Assembly: GCF_964204865.1 (NCBI RefSeq)
Contig: NC_135253.1
Span: forward strand, 22,232,001 to 22,296,000
DNA: 64,000 nt
Origin: Styela clava
Taxonomy: Eukaryota; Chordata; Ascidiacea; Stolidobranchia; Styelidae
Reading direction: 5' to 3'
Part shown: piece after piece, positions 1 to 12,600 of the stretch
How the letters are laid out: the number at the start of each line of letters is the position of its first letter
Numbering within the stretch: position 1 is the stretch's first letter
The notes under the pieces: generated by a model
The model's input: the letters and a program-made list of their open reading frames with translations, nothing else
Told to the model about the DNA's origin: nothing
The model's database searches: none
Program-made: the position numbers and the translations under genes

Positions 1-277
1 ATTTCAAAGCAATTCGTCTAGTATTCAAAGAGAAAAGCGAATATATCATGACGAAGAAGAAGTACATCAACAAGAACAACAACATAATATCAAAACGATT
101 CAACGGTCAACGTGTCCAATAAGACAACAACGAGTCGCTCAGACACTTCTTTCGCATGATTTCCACACATTGTTGTTGTTGTTGTTGCCTTTGTTTTTGT
201 GGCTTTGCGTGTTATTTGTCAGTTTTCATACAAATTTTCAAACAAAAAAAAGTGGGAGTAAGGAAATAATAAACCCT

Positions 278-350
278 TGTTTCCGCCCGGGCTCGAACCG
301 GGGACCTTTCTCGTGTAAAGCGAACGTGATAACCACTACACGACGTAAAC
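278..350 (-). tRNA. tRNA-Val(TAC), degenerate copy
   Basis: Folds as valine tRNA on the minus strand with anticodon loop TTTACAC. It has one mismatch in the acceptor stem (5-68) and one in the anticodon stem (30-40), so it may be a decayed copy. Confidence 0.65.
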
Positions 351-660
351 GCTCGCCACTGGACGCCAATTGATAAGACTGTTCACTCTTGTTTATATAA
401 TACCCTCAAAAACTTCCGAGTTTCCAGTCGCAAGAATTTTAACAGACAGCCGTCACGCTTGGCGGATTAGAAAACCTTGTTCCCATAAACCCACGCAAGG
501 TAATCAGAGGTGCGATGGCGAGTGTATTCCAACGCCTAGAACGATGAGCAACAACTCCGAGGGGAGGACTGACTCAAAATCCGAGCTATTGTATGTTCTA
601 AATACTTGTACGTGACGGTTGTCAATACAAAAAAATTATGACAAAGTCAAATGGAGGGTT

Positions 661-733
661 TGTTTCCGCCCGGGCTCGAACCGGGGACCTTTCGCGTGTT
701 AGGCGAACGTGATAACCACTACACTACGGAAAC
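661..733 (-). tRNA. tRNA-Val(AAC)
   Basis: Complete 73-nt cloverleaf. Acceptor GTTTCCG pairs with CGGAAAC, the anticodon loop is CTAACAC, and the T arm is intact with B box GGTTCGAGCC. Nearly identical to the vertebrate tRNA-Val-AAC sequence. No intron and no encoded CCA. Confidence 0.95.
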
Positions 734-790
734 TACACGAGCCTAGGTGTGGATTTCTGCGATAAATAATTCAAAGTCAAATGGAGGGTT

Positions 791-863
791 TGTTTCCGCC
801 CGGTCTCGAACCGGGGACCTTTCGCGTGTTAGGCGAACGTGATAACCACTACACTACGGAAAC
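791..863 (-). tRNA. tRNA-Val(AAC)
   Basis: Second member of the 130-bp local duplication. It differs from the copy at 661 by one T-loop base (GGTTCGAGAC), and all stems pair. Confidence 0.95.
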
Positions 864-1115
864 TACACGAGCCTAGGTGTGGATTTCTGCGATACTTAAT
901 TCCCAAATTTCCAAACCTCTCGCAAATAACCATCCCTGCTTGGGATTCGAACCGGCAAACCCACGCAAGGTAATCAGAGGTGCGATGGCGAGCGTATTCC
1001 AACGCCTAGAACGATGAGCAACATCTCCGACGGGAGGACTCAAAATTTGAGCTATTGTATCTTTGAAATACTTATACGTGATGTTTGTGAATGAAGTAAG
1101 GAAATGATGAACCTT

Positions 1116-1188
1116 TGTTTCCGCCCGGGATCGAACCGGGGACCTTTTGCGTGTAAAGCGAACGTGATAACCACTACACTACGGAAAC
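1116..1188 (-). tRNA. tRNA-Val(TAC)
   Basis: Anticodon loop TTTACAC, intact acceptor and T stems, T loop TTCGATC. One mismatch in the anticodon stem (29-41, C/A) leaves function uncertain. Confidence 0.8.
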
Positions 1189-1290
1189 TACACGAGCCTA
1201 GGGATGGATTTCTGCGATACATAATACTATTGTATCTTCGAAATACTTATAGGTGATGTTTGTGAATGAAGTAAGGAAATGATAAACCCA

Positions 1291-1363
1291 TGTTTCCGCC
1301 CGGGCTCGAACCGGGGACCTTTCGCGTGTTAAGCGAACGCGATAACCACTACACTACGGAAAC
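1291..1363 (-). tRNA. tRNA-Val(AAC)
   Basis: Anticodon loop TTAACAC. One D-arm base differs from its relatives (TATCGC rather than TATCAC). Acceptor, anticodon and T stems pair fully. Confidence 0.88.
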
Positions 1364-1870
1364 GCTCGCCCCTAGACGCCAATTGATAAGACTGTTCACT
1401 CTTGGATATATAATACCCTCAAAAACTTCCTAGTTTCCAGTCGCAAGAATTTTCACAGACAGCCGTCACGCTTGGCGGATTAAAAACCGTGTTCCCATAA
1501 TTAAAAGGTGTAACAGCGCAATTTTGGATGAAATATCAGATCTCATACGATTCATAGAAAATTTAGGAATAAATCAAAGTAATATCCTTCTGACAAAAAA
1601 ATCAATCTTCCACCACTAAACATTTCAAAGCAATTGGTCTAGTATTCAAAGAGAAAAGCGAATATATCATAACGAAGAAGAAGTACATCAACAAGAACAA
1701 CAACATAATATCAAAACGATTCAACGGTCCACGTGTCCAATAAGACAACAACGAGTCGCTCAGACACTTCTTTCGCATGATTTCCAAGCATTGTTGTTGT
1801 TGTTGTTGTTGTTGCCTTTGTTTTTGTGGCTTTCAAAAAAAAAAGTGGGAGTAAGGATATAATAAACCCT

Positions 1871-1943
1871 TGTTTCCGCCCGGGCTCGAACCGGGGACCT
1901 TTCGCGTGTAAAGCGAACGTGATAACCACTACACGACGTAAAC
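1871..1943 (-). tRNA. tRNA-Val(TAC)
   Basis: Second-unit counterpart of the copy at 278. The anticodon stem is intact here, but the acceptor still has the 5-68 mismatch (GTTTACG against CGGAAAC). Confidence 0.72.
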
Positions 1944-2256
1944 GCTCGCCACTAGACGCCAATTGATAAGACTGTTCACTCTTGTCCATATAATACCCTC
2001 AAAAACTTCCGAGTTTCCAGTCGCAAGAATTTTCACAGACAGCCGTCACGCTTGGCGGATTAAAAACCTTGTTCCCATAAACCCACGCAAGGTAATCAAT
2101 CAGAGGTGTGATGGCGAGTGTATTCCAACGCCTAGAACGATGAGCAACACCTTCGAGGGGAGGACTGACTCAAAATCCGAGCTATTGTATGTTCTAAATA
2201 CTTGTACGTGACGGTTGTCAATACAAAAGAATTATGACAAAGTCAAATGGAGGGTT

Positions 2257-2329
2257 TGTTTCCGCCCGGGCTCGAACCGGGGACCTTTCGCGTGTTAGGC
2301 GAACGTGATAACCACTACACTACGGAAAC
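2257..2329 (-). tRNA. tRNA-Val(AAC)
   Basis: Second-unit counterpart of the copy at 661; same sequence, intact cloverleaf. Confidence 0.95.
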
Positions 2330-2581
2330 TACACGAGCCTAGGTGTGGATTTCTGCGATACATAATTCCCAAATTTCCAAACCTCTCGCAAATAACCATC
2401 CCTGCTTGGGATTCGAACCTGCAAACCCACGCAAGGTAATCAGAGGTGCGATGGCGAGCGTATTCCAACGCCTAGAACGATGAGCAACATCTCCGACGGG
2501 AGGACTCAAAATTTGAGCTATTGTATCTTTGAAATACTTATACGTGAAGTTTGTGAATGAAGTAAGGAAATAATAAACCCT

Positions 2582-2654
2582 TGTTTCCGCCCGGGCTCGA
2601 ACCGGGGACCTTTCGCGTGTAAAGCGAACGTGATAACCACTACACTACGGAAAC
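2582..2654 (-). tRNA. tRNA-Val(TAC)
   Basis: The only TAC copy in the array with all stems intact, so the best candidate for a working UAC isoacceptor gene. Anticodon loop TTTACAC. Confidence 0.93.
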
Positions 2655-3381
2655 GCTTGCAATCGCTCGTCAATTGATAAGACAATATAATCGATATCTT
2701 CGTTTATGTTCTTAACAATGACCAATCAGCACCAAGAGAGCAACGCTCAAATATATGAACACGTGGACCAGAGCGAAGCAATCCTTACCTTCGACGTTAC
2801 CGGTACAATACCCTCAAAAAACTTCCGAGTTTCCAGTCGCAAGAATTTTCACAGTCAGCCGTCACGCTTGGCGGATTGAAAACCATGTTCCCATAATTAA
2901 AAGGTGATACAGCGCAATTTTGGATGAAATATCAGATCTCATACGATTCATAGAAAATTTAAGAATAATCAAAAGTAATATCCTTCTGGCAAAAAAATCA
3001 ATCTTTCACCACTAAACATTTCAAAGCAATTGGTCCAGTATTCAAAGAGAAAAGCGAATATATCATGACAAAGAAGAAGAACATCAACAAGAACAACAAC
3101 ATAATATCAAAACGATCCAAAGGTCCACGTGTCCAATAAGTCAACAATGAGTCGCTCAGACACTTCATTCGCACGATTTCCACGCATTGTTGTTATAGTT
3201 GTTGCCTTTGTTTTCGTGGCTTTGCGTGGTATTTGTCAGTTTTCATACGTATTTTCGAAAAATAGTGGTCAATCAAATAACTTAGTTGGTTTATGTCTTC
3301 TGAGGATCTTTAGTTTAGTTGTAATAAGTAAATTTCAATATTGCAAAGGATGTGATAGACTGGGCTAAAATTAGGTATACA

Positions 3382-3566
3382 CAGTGGTGGGATTCAATTT
3401 TTTTGTCAGTCGGTTCCATCAAAAAGTCATATTTCACACCCGGTTTATTTACAAAAAATCATTGACAGTTACCACTAACGAGTAATACTAACCGGTTCGC
3501 TAATCTCATAAAATTCCGTGAGACGGTTCTATAGAACCGGTGCGAACCGGCTGAATCACACTACTG
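3382..3566. mobile_element. Short hAT-like MITE (185 bp)
   Basis: Ends are CAGTGGTGGGATTCA and TGAATCACACTACTG. The 8-bp flanks ggtataca and ggtatata are a target duplication with one mismatch. The interior repeats GAACCGG-type motifs. A second copy lies at 52325-52502. Confidence 0.85.
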
Positions 3567-3837
3567 GGTATATAGTAGTACCTGTAACGCTGTAAGCGGC
3601 ACGTGGTTTAATGGTTCCAATAAAACTAATAGTTTGAACATGTAAGCGAGTTGGTACACGCGAACTCTCCAAAACACTTTTAAAATGAGCGGCAAAATTT
3701 TTTCAATGGTAAGGTATAGGGAAGAATTCTTTAGAGGCAATGGCCGGCCTCGTCCGATCTGCATCGTTATATCGGCTGTGGACAGAGTCACTGGAGTCCA
3801 AATATATTTCCCCGGGAGTCGAAATTAGGATCGGATT

Positions 3838-4009
3838 TACTTATTTTTATCTTAGGGGAGAGAAAAGCCGCCAAGACGGCTTAATCATATGACGAACCAC
3901 GGTCCATGTCGGGTATAGGATTAGTTAGCCAGTTATTTGTTTCAGATACGACTTGATGGTGAATGAAGCCGTAACCGACAGCGGTCACATGGAGCACCCT
4001 ACGCACCCA
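3838..4009 (-). mobile_element. Composite tRNA-headed SINE, 3' half fragment
   Basis: Matches the body of the SINE at 61474-61814 (GGGGAGAG, AAGACGGCTTA, CGAACCACGG) but stops before the tRNA-like head. Diverged. Confidence 0.75.
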
Positions 4010-4408
4010 ATATCAAATCTAAATAATTTTATTTTTAATTAGCTTTACGCCTCCTCAGAAAACGGTCTACGCTCCCCTTGTGGGGCGCGCAGAACCACCG
4101 CATTTCACGTCATAAACCTCATTTCTAGGTTTTACTCGTTTTCCAGGCATTTCTGGTATATAATTTGTTCGTGTCATTGAGTGTTAGGTTTTCAGAATGC
4201 CGAAATAATGTATTTTATTGTATAGAATTGATTCGAATTTGTTAAATAAAATAAACATGAACTATACATTAATTTAACAAATACAGTAACGGCCTCATCT
4301 ATTTTATTCAAACGACACATCTGGAATCCAGCCCTGAGCTTTCATGTTCATACTATGTCGGAAGAAGTTTTATGGATCATTTCCTTTCAAAAAGAAATCA
4401 CCTATGCC

Positions 4409-4899
4409 CAGGGATGCCATAACGTCCTTATTTCTAAGATTTGTCCTTATTTTGAAGAAAAATATTTTTGTCCTCATTTCTAGGAAACATTCTTATTTTT
4501 GTCCTTATTTTATGGGTCCAGGTTTTTATGCCAGGCACTTAGATTGGTCAATTCGAATGATTGATTTGCTATAAATGATATTTTATAACCTCATTGATTG
4601 CTACGCGCATTCATTATCTAATAACAGCAAATTAATTGACACTATGACAAAACAAAACAAAAGCCTACCGGTTAAAATCAGTTCGTGTAACTTTCGTCAA
4701 AATACAACAAGTGGGATGGAACAGATTGTTTCTAAAATTAAAAAAAAATGCTGGAGCAAATCCTTTGCAAAGTATGATTAGACACGGGTTGCACTGACAG
4801 GAATACATTTTGTTTATTACATTTCGTTCTTTGTTATTCTATTATTAGGTTTCCCTGATGTCCTTATTTTTGGGTTCATATATATCGATGGCAGCCCTG
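4409..4899. mobile_element. hAT-like nonautonomous element (491 bp)
   Basis: Terminal inverted repeat CAGGGATGCCAT and ATGGCAGCCCTG. Flanks cctatgcc and cctatccc form an 8-bp target duplication with one mismatch. The interior is AT-rich with repeated TCCTTATTTT motifs and no transposase. Confidence 0.85.
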
Positions 4900-4907
4900 C
4901 CTATCCC

Positions 4908-6439
4908 CCTTATTGTGGCAAACTTCCTTCAATCACTTCCGCTGTACGTGAGATGTATTACCGTCATAAGAGGTTGAGGTTACGCCATGAATTGGGCGAT
5001 GCTAGCTGCGAAATCCTTCCCCATCGACTTGCCTATACCTGGATAACTATACAAAGTTCCGAGTTCTATCATATTATTCTATCATATTTCTGTTCGTGTC
5101 ATTGAATGTGTTTTCAGAATTTTGACATAAACTGTACGTATTGTATAAGTATAACAAGTGTAAGTTTATTTCGACTCCATAATCAGCAATAGACGATAAA
5201 ATAATTCATAAAAACAAAAAAAAATAAAACTGTTTATAGAAACGGGAAAGCAAACGAAACCACAAGTAAGGTTTAAAGCGTTCAGATTTTAGATGGGAAG
5301 GTCTTGATAAAAAAAAAGTAGTACGTGTTCGCTCACCCAAAAGTATTAAAACTGATTAGGACACGCACACACATACATACAATCATCGAGACATGGAGTC
5401 GGAAGTAAAAAAAGCGAGACATTAAATCATTTACTCAGTAAAAAGATAAATATGCTAACAAATAAAAAAATGAATATATTTTTTTGTCATTGTATTGTAC
5501 AGAACTAAAATAATTTATTAAAATAAACGATAAACTATGTCTAAACATGAACTAACTACACATTCATTTGATAGAGAGCGGTCTTATAGACTTGTCCATA
5601 GTTATAATATTCAATAATGATAAAACATGTAACTAATCATCACATAATTGTCACATAGCCACTGTTTGCTACTATCTTTCAATTTTCAAGGTAATTTTAA
5701 ATAATTTTCTACATTTTAATTATTTTTTCTGGTACCTATTATTTTTACATTATTATTTGTATTAAGAGTATACTTCGTTTAAATATTTGGTAGTTAACTA
5801 GTCGACGGTTACTTTATATATTTTTTCTTAATAATTATTTGGCTGGAATGGGTGATGGCTGACTTTGATGACCTTTGGTCGTATCGCCATTTCCCAGTCT
5901 ATACCAAAATAAATGCTGTGTAATTTTTTTTTCAAAATTATTTGTATTTTGGTTGACAAAAATAATAAACTCTCTCTCTCTCTCTATCTATACCGGGATA
6001 ACAATTCAAACTACCCATCCTATCATATTTTATATCGGTGCACTCTTATTCGCTTGAAGTCACACATGCTATACAATGGTGCCGTATTGTGTGATATTTG
6101 TTTAGTTGTTCAGTTGCCTAATTCGTAGTTGATTGCGCAAATAGCCCTGCAATTTCCCGTCACGGTTAGCTGCGTTTGCTCATAAAATAAACAAACACGA
6201 AAGTCGCGACTTAACGTAGCGATAAACGTACACTTCACAGCAAACATCCGCTTATCGTGCGTCCCTCGCAATTGATCTGCTTGTTGCAAGGTGCTTTAGA
6301 AGTGCAGTAGTGATATTAGCTTATGGCAGCGGTACCAACAGTACGCTGTACTCTTTATTTTAGGGGACTGTTCCCGAACTTAGATGGGGTATTTTGCTAT
6401 TATGAGTATAAGTTTATTTCGTCTGCATAATCATTAATT
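4908..6439. other. AT-rich intergenic DNA, no gene recognised
   Basis: No frame here resembles a known protein. A short CT run lies at 5971-5985. The segment around 6160-6300 is less AT-rich and could be old repeat sequence; I cannot name it. Confidence 0.5.
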
Positions 6440-6724
6440 GCTCTGCGTGGGTTCGCAGGTTCGAATCCCATGCAGGGATGGTTATGTGCGAGAGGATTGC
6501 TGGACTCCTCGCCGTCGTTGGGTGGTTCACGTACCGCTGGTCGGTTACGGCTTCCTCCACCACCAAGTCCATGCTTCCGAAAACAAACAATACAGTAAAA
6601 AACTAAATCCCATACCCGACTTGGAATGGTAACCGGACGAGAGGCCGTGGTTCGCCATATGGATAAGCCGTCTTATCGGCTTTCCTCTCCCCCGGGATAA
6701 ATATGTAAATCCTATCCTATCCTA
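6440..6724 (+). mobile_element. Composite tRNA-headed SINE, 5'-truncated
   Basis: Begins inside the tRNA-like head, keeping the B box GGTTCGAATCCC, and runs through the body to the TCCTATCCTATCC tail. Orientation is inferred from head to tail. Confidence 0.85.
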
Positions 6725-6919
6725 ATCAGCATATCAGGTGATAAAATAATTGATAGAAACGAATAAATAAAATTAGTTATAGAATAACGAGCTAACTGCT
6801 GTGCTATAAAACTATTTGTATCATATCTTATAAAAGAAGTTATGTATTTGAGTGGCAATCTGCACCGCTATAAACACAACCTTCTGGGGTCAAATAATCA
6901 AATATGTTAAAGTTAAGAT

Positions 6920-7029
6920 GTTCCCGAAGTATTCGTACCGAGATGGCGCATAACCTGAACATAGTATGTGTACCAGGTTAGGGTTGTTCTGGTTGTGCGT
7001 CATCTTGGTACGAATACCCCCCGAGCGCC
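6920..7029. mobile_element. Palindromic MITE, family B
   Basis: Family B copies of about 100 bp are near-perfect hairpins. Arms carry AAGATGGCGCACAACCTGAA (here GAGATGGCGCATAACCTGAA) around a loop containing GTACCAGGTTAGGG. Other copies are at 11084, 16690, 33992 and 45721. Confidence 0.8.
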
Positions 7030-7179
7030 AAAATTAGCACTGAAAGTATATGTCTGATGAAAATTTCTTGCTGGTGAATGGTGGTTTGTATAATGAAAAG
7101 TAGATGCGTGGTGTGTTTGAAAAATATGGGAACTTCTGGCTCATGCTATTGACGTTTGACCTTTTCTGAAATGCTATAG

Positions 7180-7718
7180 CAGGGGTCGGGAACCTTTTTG
7201 GTCAAGAGAGTCATGAAAATACATTTTTTCAATTGCATTTCTGTGCGAGCCATATAGCATTTATTCACTTAATCAAGCCTGAAATTTTTACTTAAAAGTC
7301 AACACATACAATGTCAATATACATTTAATGTGACCATTGATGCTGCATTGTCGTCGCTTGAACGGCTGCTCACATGTAGCACAAGTTGGAATCTACGATA
7401 CTCACCACCCTTCTTTCGGTTAGGCATATCCGTAGTATTTTGAAAACTAGCTTCGCTAGTCCGATCTAAATATGACAAATACTGTAACTGGTACGTACAA
7501 ACGGACAAAAGGCTTGTCAAAATGGTAATTCTCTCACATAACATAGACATGCGCTGGGCGTGCGTTCTCAAGCGTTTCTGTCAAATTTGGCTGTAAAAAA
7601 GTTTGAAATTTCGTAACAATAGTAAGCTTAGCCTTAGAACATTAGATTTTTCTGGGAGCCATATGCCGTCAGCAAAAGAGCCATATATGGCTCACGAGCC
7701 ATGGGTTCCCGACCACTG
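7180..7718. mobile_element. hAT-like nonautonomous element (539 bp)
   Basis: Terminal inverted repeats CAGGGGTCGGGAACC and GGTTCCCGACCACTG are flanked by a perfect 8-bp duplication, tgctatag. Sub-terminal repeats read GAGCCATATATGGCTC-like. The small frames inside it are not conserved genes. Confidence 0.92.
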
Positions 7719-7726
7719 TGCTATAG

Positions 7727-9489
7727 AACACGTATCAGGGTATTTTCCTTTAAGATTCTTTTTTTTTCTGCCTCCACATTGAGCGCCGGAAGTGTTGTAC
7801 GAACAGCTCAGATTTGTCGAATTCACAAAAATGCGAATCAAAACAAAATATATTCAGGCACTTTACCACGCATTTTTTGTGTCCACGGATTGTCATGATA
7901 CTTTCTGAGTAGTATTCACTTTGCTTTAATTCGTCAACACAACCGCAGATTAAAATGATCACAAATAAATTAATATTGAAACAAGGCGATAAATATTTTT
8001 TTTATTGATTTACTAATAAACTTCAATTAAATTTTCAATAAATACCTAATCAAGTTGTACTTTCTGAAAATTTATAGCAGATAATAGGATTTTTCTATCG
8101 GCGATAACAAATTCTCAAGATCGCAAAAAATATGTATCAAAACTAAATATAATCGAGCAATATATTCTCACATTATTATGATCGCAGATTGCCGCGACAT
8201 TTTAAAGAAGTAATGCTTTCATCTTGTCATCAGTCGACGCAACCGCGAGTGACCATGAACACAATTAAATTGAAATAGAGAAACATTTTAAATTCTCGTC
8301 GTTATCATGGATTGAATATTGTGCGACAGAAAAGGCCATTTATACACTAAAAAAAAGTCGGCTCTCTTGATTAACAAAGCGTAATTGCGGCAAATTTTCG
8401 ATTTTGAAATTCTTCAAAACTCTGTTGTGTTTGGTTTTATTGCTTCTTCACACAGAGTACGCTTGCAATTAACGCACCTTGAGTCTGCAAAGGTTTTCAC
8501 CGGTGAGAAAATAGTCCGCGACCAAAAAAAGTTGGAAAACACTGTCCTAACGGCTAAAGCATTGGACTTGGCTTTTTTTAATTCAATTTATCGCGAAATT
8601 TTTTCTTCTTTCGATTCACAGTGTCAAGAATAGCGTTTACATAATATAGCGAGAATGAAAAGGTATCCTTAACTACTCGTACGGCGTCTTATTCTGAGCG
8701 AAAACGTGAAACAACGCAGAAACAACATTCATGTCTGTCTAATTCCACCCGCAGGCAATTTTAAATCCCAAAACTTATAGGAAAATATTTATCGTTTTGG
8801 GACTACTAGTTTCACAGACAGCCTTGGGGGTATGGGAAGTTGATAAACATTTACTGAGAGGTTGTGAGATGAAGGTATCGATTCGCAAATTAAAAATTTA
8901 GTGATGCAAAGGTATGCAGTGAAATACATATACCTTCGGAGTAAATTCTGGGCTTAGATAGGATGTAATGAATTGGGTTGGTTATACCGAATTGAAGAGA
9001 TTTGTTAGTGACTGCTACTGCTGTGTTGAGTGAATTAGCAAATTTGTTGGAACTTAAAAACTATTTGGAATGGTCGACTGTCAAAGACTCACAAATACGC
9101 AACATGAATTGGGTAGACCAGAGGCGTAGTCCGAAATTTTAGAAGGGGGGAGGGGGATCTGAGATTTCTATTTGCCACGAAGTTGGATCGAAACAGCCAG
9201 TGGTTCCGACCGGACGCGCGAAAACGTGTAATTTCGCGAGTTTTGGGAACGACATTTTGGTTGCGTATATGAAAACCCTGATTCTGGGATTTCAGAGTTT
9301 GCATTAAAATTTAGGCAAACCGTCATTAGAAATTACGTCGACTGAGAATCGAACCCGGAACTATCATTTGAAAGGCAACAATGTTCACTCACAACAGACT
9401 TAAAACCAACGAGTTACGTGCTTATTGATTTCTGATATCCATTCGTTTATTTTGTTATTATAAGATATGTCAGCAAGAAAATAAATTCG
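7727..9489. other. Intergenic DNA upstream of the IDH gene
   Basis: No gene recognised. An orphan hAT-type right end (GTTGGAAAACACTG, ending at 8544) shows at least one more decayed element. AT-rich between about 7960 and 8380. Confidence 0.5.
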
Positions 9490-9497
9490 TGACGTCA
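9490..9497. promoter_or_regulatory. CRE palindrome upstream of the IDH gene
   Basis: A perfect TGACGTCA lies about 155 bp upstream of the start codon at 9651. It is the binding site of CREB/ATF bZIP factors in animals; use here is inferred from position only. Confidence 0.4.
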
Positions 9498-9605
9498 ATT
9501 TCACGCGGAAGGTCTTTCGCGGAACACCGGTTGGAAAGCACTACATTGATACTGAATATTTTTCAAGAAATTTTATTTTTCATAGACCTAATCTTACATA
9601 TTGAA

Positions 9606-9617
9606 TTGCTTAAACAG
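9606..9617 (+). promoter_or_regulatory. Possible spliced-leader acceptor, IDH gene
   Basis: TTGCTTAAACAG ends 33 nt before the start codon. It could be a trans-splice site or the end of a 5' UTR intron. The pyrimidine tract is weak. Confidence 0.3.
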
Positions 9618-9650
9618 ATTTAGAATTAATCAAAAAAATTTTACGCAAAC

Positions 9651-12600
9651 ATGGGTGACGTGAAAAATGAAAATGACGTAATAGGAGTTGCTCTAATCGG
9701 CATCGGAAGGATTGGAAAAGTTCATGTTTCGAATATATTGCGATTACCCAGAGGTGAGTATGACAGTGTAATAAGCGACCAATATTTTGGGGGTACTCCC
9801 GTAGTATGAGTACCAGGTTAGGGTTCGGCCATAATTTTATTCCGATTTTCCTTATTTTAGTCATATTACGATTTCGGGGACTGTCTTTGTTAGCCAAGTG
9901 AATAAACCCCCTGTCCATAGGTTTCATTCCCTTTACACAACTTGATGTAAAGTGGGCAAACAAAATTGGAGACCTCCATATTGTTACACACACTTTTAGA
10001 ACGCCCATTTTGGTGATTTAGAGTCCCGATAGATATCCAAAACGATTCGAATTGATCCGAAATTGCTTATATTCGATATTCTCGATTTGGAGCAGAGACA
10101 GGAGACATAATTCATACTGATTCCTATTTTTATGAACTTAATGATTTCTGGAAATTTCTCCGTTGAGCAATAACTAATTTGGAATACGTTTGATATTGAA
10201 AATTTTTTGCCAGAATGATAAATAACCGACTTGGCCATCTATGACTGAGCCGAAGAAAATATGATAGAATCACCTATGAGCAACAAAAGATGTTTATTAA
10301 TAGTTCTTGCCCAGGCATAATTGTATAAGCTAGCGGTTCCCAGACTTTTTGTTCTTGTGGCGCCAAATATCAGGGAAAAACTAAGGGTGCACTTACAGGC
10401 ATAAATGCTGCCCTGAAATATAACTCAATTTTGAGATCGTAACAGAAAGTAAGCGACAATAAAATGAAATTATTGATTCATATACACAGTATTTAAAAAA
10501 AGAACCAGTAAAACATTTATGTTATGTTCAACACATTTATGTTTATTTTCGAGGCGTACTCAGCGAACAGTGCACCGTGGCTCCTCCTTTTGGAACCGCT
10601 GGTATAAGCGAATATTGCGCGATCGGCTTCCTCCGCCACCAAGTCCATGCATCTGAAACAAATAACGGATTACCTGCTCTGCTATTAGACATAGATTGGT
10701 AACCGAACGAAAATCATTAATTCGCTTTATGATTAAGTCGTCCACTTTTTCCTTACAGTGCAGCTGCTTTATATCATTGACGTAAATAGGACATTTGCGG
10801 AAGAATACATAAACGAATACAATCTGGTTTCAACAACGGCCCTACATACTGATGACGTCGATACCGCGTATGAGGACAATAGGTAAAATTTCGAATTGCT
10901 AAGTTAGACCATATCGGCTAGCTGGATAACGTGGGTTTTAAAAGGTTCTAATTAGGTTCCGAGCGACGATGTTTAAGCTACAAAAATTGGTATGCAAGAT
11001 AGATAATACTTTTTTTACATTCCGAAAAGGTTAAATAAATACTAGCTTCGGAAATATATAAGTGTTTGAGTAAAACTTTGAAACCTCCAGAAATATGCGC
11101 ACCAAGATGGCGCACAACCTGAACATAGTATGTGTGTACCGGTTAGGATTCAGGTTGTGCGACATCCTGGTGCGCATACTTCTGAAGCACCAAACTTTTT
11201 TCTTAGATTACACTAACTATGTAATAATTTCATTATAGAGTCGATGCCGTTATTGTATGCTGTCCTACGCAAATGCATGAGACGCATGTAAAAGCCGCTT
11301 TAAAGAAAGGTACTTATTTTTTGGAAAAAAATGCTTCAAAATAATAAAGTTTGTACTTAAACTGTACTCATAAGGGATCGACATATTGTATCACATGTTC
11401 CTGTTTTAACGGTACATTTTTTTATGATATGTCACGTTTTTGGAATGTAGTGTCACATTTTAAGTACTTGAACGACACGCGTTTTCAAAATGGTATTCCA
11501 TGGTTCTTTGACTCCAGGAGCGTAGCCCACATGATCAGTATATTTCGTTTGTTGTAACAGTTTTCTATATGCTTGTTTTTTTGTGTTGACAAATAAAAGA
11601 TTGATTGATTGATAGCCAGAAACTTTCAAAGGTGGGTTCTAATATTCCTAATTGTCGAGGTAGACCGTAACAGCTAGAGAGTCGGAGGAAATGTGAGTTT
11701 TCAAGGGTCATGCGGGTCTAAAAAGCGTTTCAAGCCAAGAAAAATTGCTATCATACAGGATGTAATAACTTTTGTAAATGTAGCTCAATATATCTATTTG
11801 TTTATACAGCTGCAGTCCAGCGATGACTCCATGAGCGTTTTAAATCAGACACCAATCATTGCTGTGCTGTAGATGTAGTGTGTTAATTATTTCAACTTTA
11901 TTCATTTAACTATCCGGCCGCTTACTGTAAGCATCAGCAATTCGATTCGTATTTGTTTTCTTGTTTAATAACATTTACTTGTGTTATATTTTACTTTAAA
12001 TTCATTCTAAGTGTGCTTTAGATTTAAGTTGAATAAAGTCTCATATCAAGGTACTACAATTCTCATTCATTACACAGAAATTTTTTTTTATGGGGGCGGG
12101 AGCCTGGCTACTGTTTGGCTCTATAGTGTCACCTAGAATGTAAACAATATTACCTATACCTTCGATATTTTTATAGGAAAAGCAGTCATGTGCGAGAAAC
12201 CTCTAGCACTGTCTCTGGAATCGATCGTCAATTGTTACAAAACTGCAGAAGACGAAAAGAGACCACTTTTCTGCGCTTTTAATAAAAGGTAACATTATCA
12301 ACCGCCCCGTCCATCTAACATTATTTTAAAATTATACTTAAGTTAGGACAAAACGGTGCTGCTATGCCGTGGTGAAATAATCCTGTTCAGACCATAAACA
12401 GGCCACTGTCGTTTGAAATATCATCTTCATAAAATTGGGCACCACGATAATTGACTTCGCGACACTTGCTTGGAAAACGAAACCGTCGAACTCTTAATAA
12501 TATATATTGTCCCCGCTATGGCGTCCCAAGATCATTTTTAATTAGTCATCGCAAAGAACTGTATATATGTCCTTTGAATAATATCAATTTGCCAACAAAT

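Larger units (their letters stand above)
1..3240. repeat. Tandemly duplicated tRNA-Val array
   Basis: Long near-identical blocks recur. Position 1 matches about 1622 and 3018 (block beginning ATTTCAAAGCAATT), and 1501 matches about 2898, so the repeat offsets are about 1.62 kb and 1.40 kb. The first unit carries five valine tRNA copies, the second three, and the third unit ends after its leader. A further local duplication of about 130 bp (roughly 640-770 and 770-900) explains the adjacent copies at 661 and 791. Between the tRNAs lie remnants of the tRNA-headed SINE (about 930-1030 and 2400-2490) and a dispersed AT-rich element that contains CTCAAATATATGAACACG (about 2745). Short frames seen here are repeats, not genes. 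Confidence 0.85.

Noticed and set aside
1-2660. CRISPR-like array suggested by regularly repeated 73-bp blocks
   Set aside because: The repeats are tRNA-Val genes with cloverleaf folds in a eukaryotic setting, and the spacers are themselves duplicated.
7314-7571. Minus-strand 85-aa frame
   Set aside because: Entirely inside a hAT-like element bounded by a perfect target duplication; no transposase or other domain visible.
9330-9420. Possible tRNA gene on the minus strand (B-box-like GGTTCGATTCTC)
   Set aside because: The T stem and acceptor do not pair, and no matching D arm was found at the right distance.
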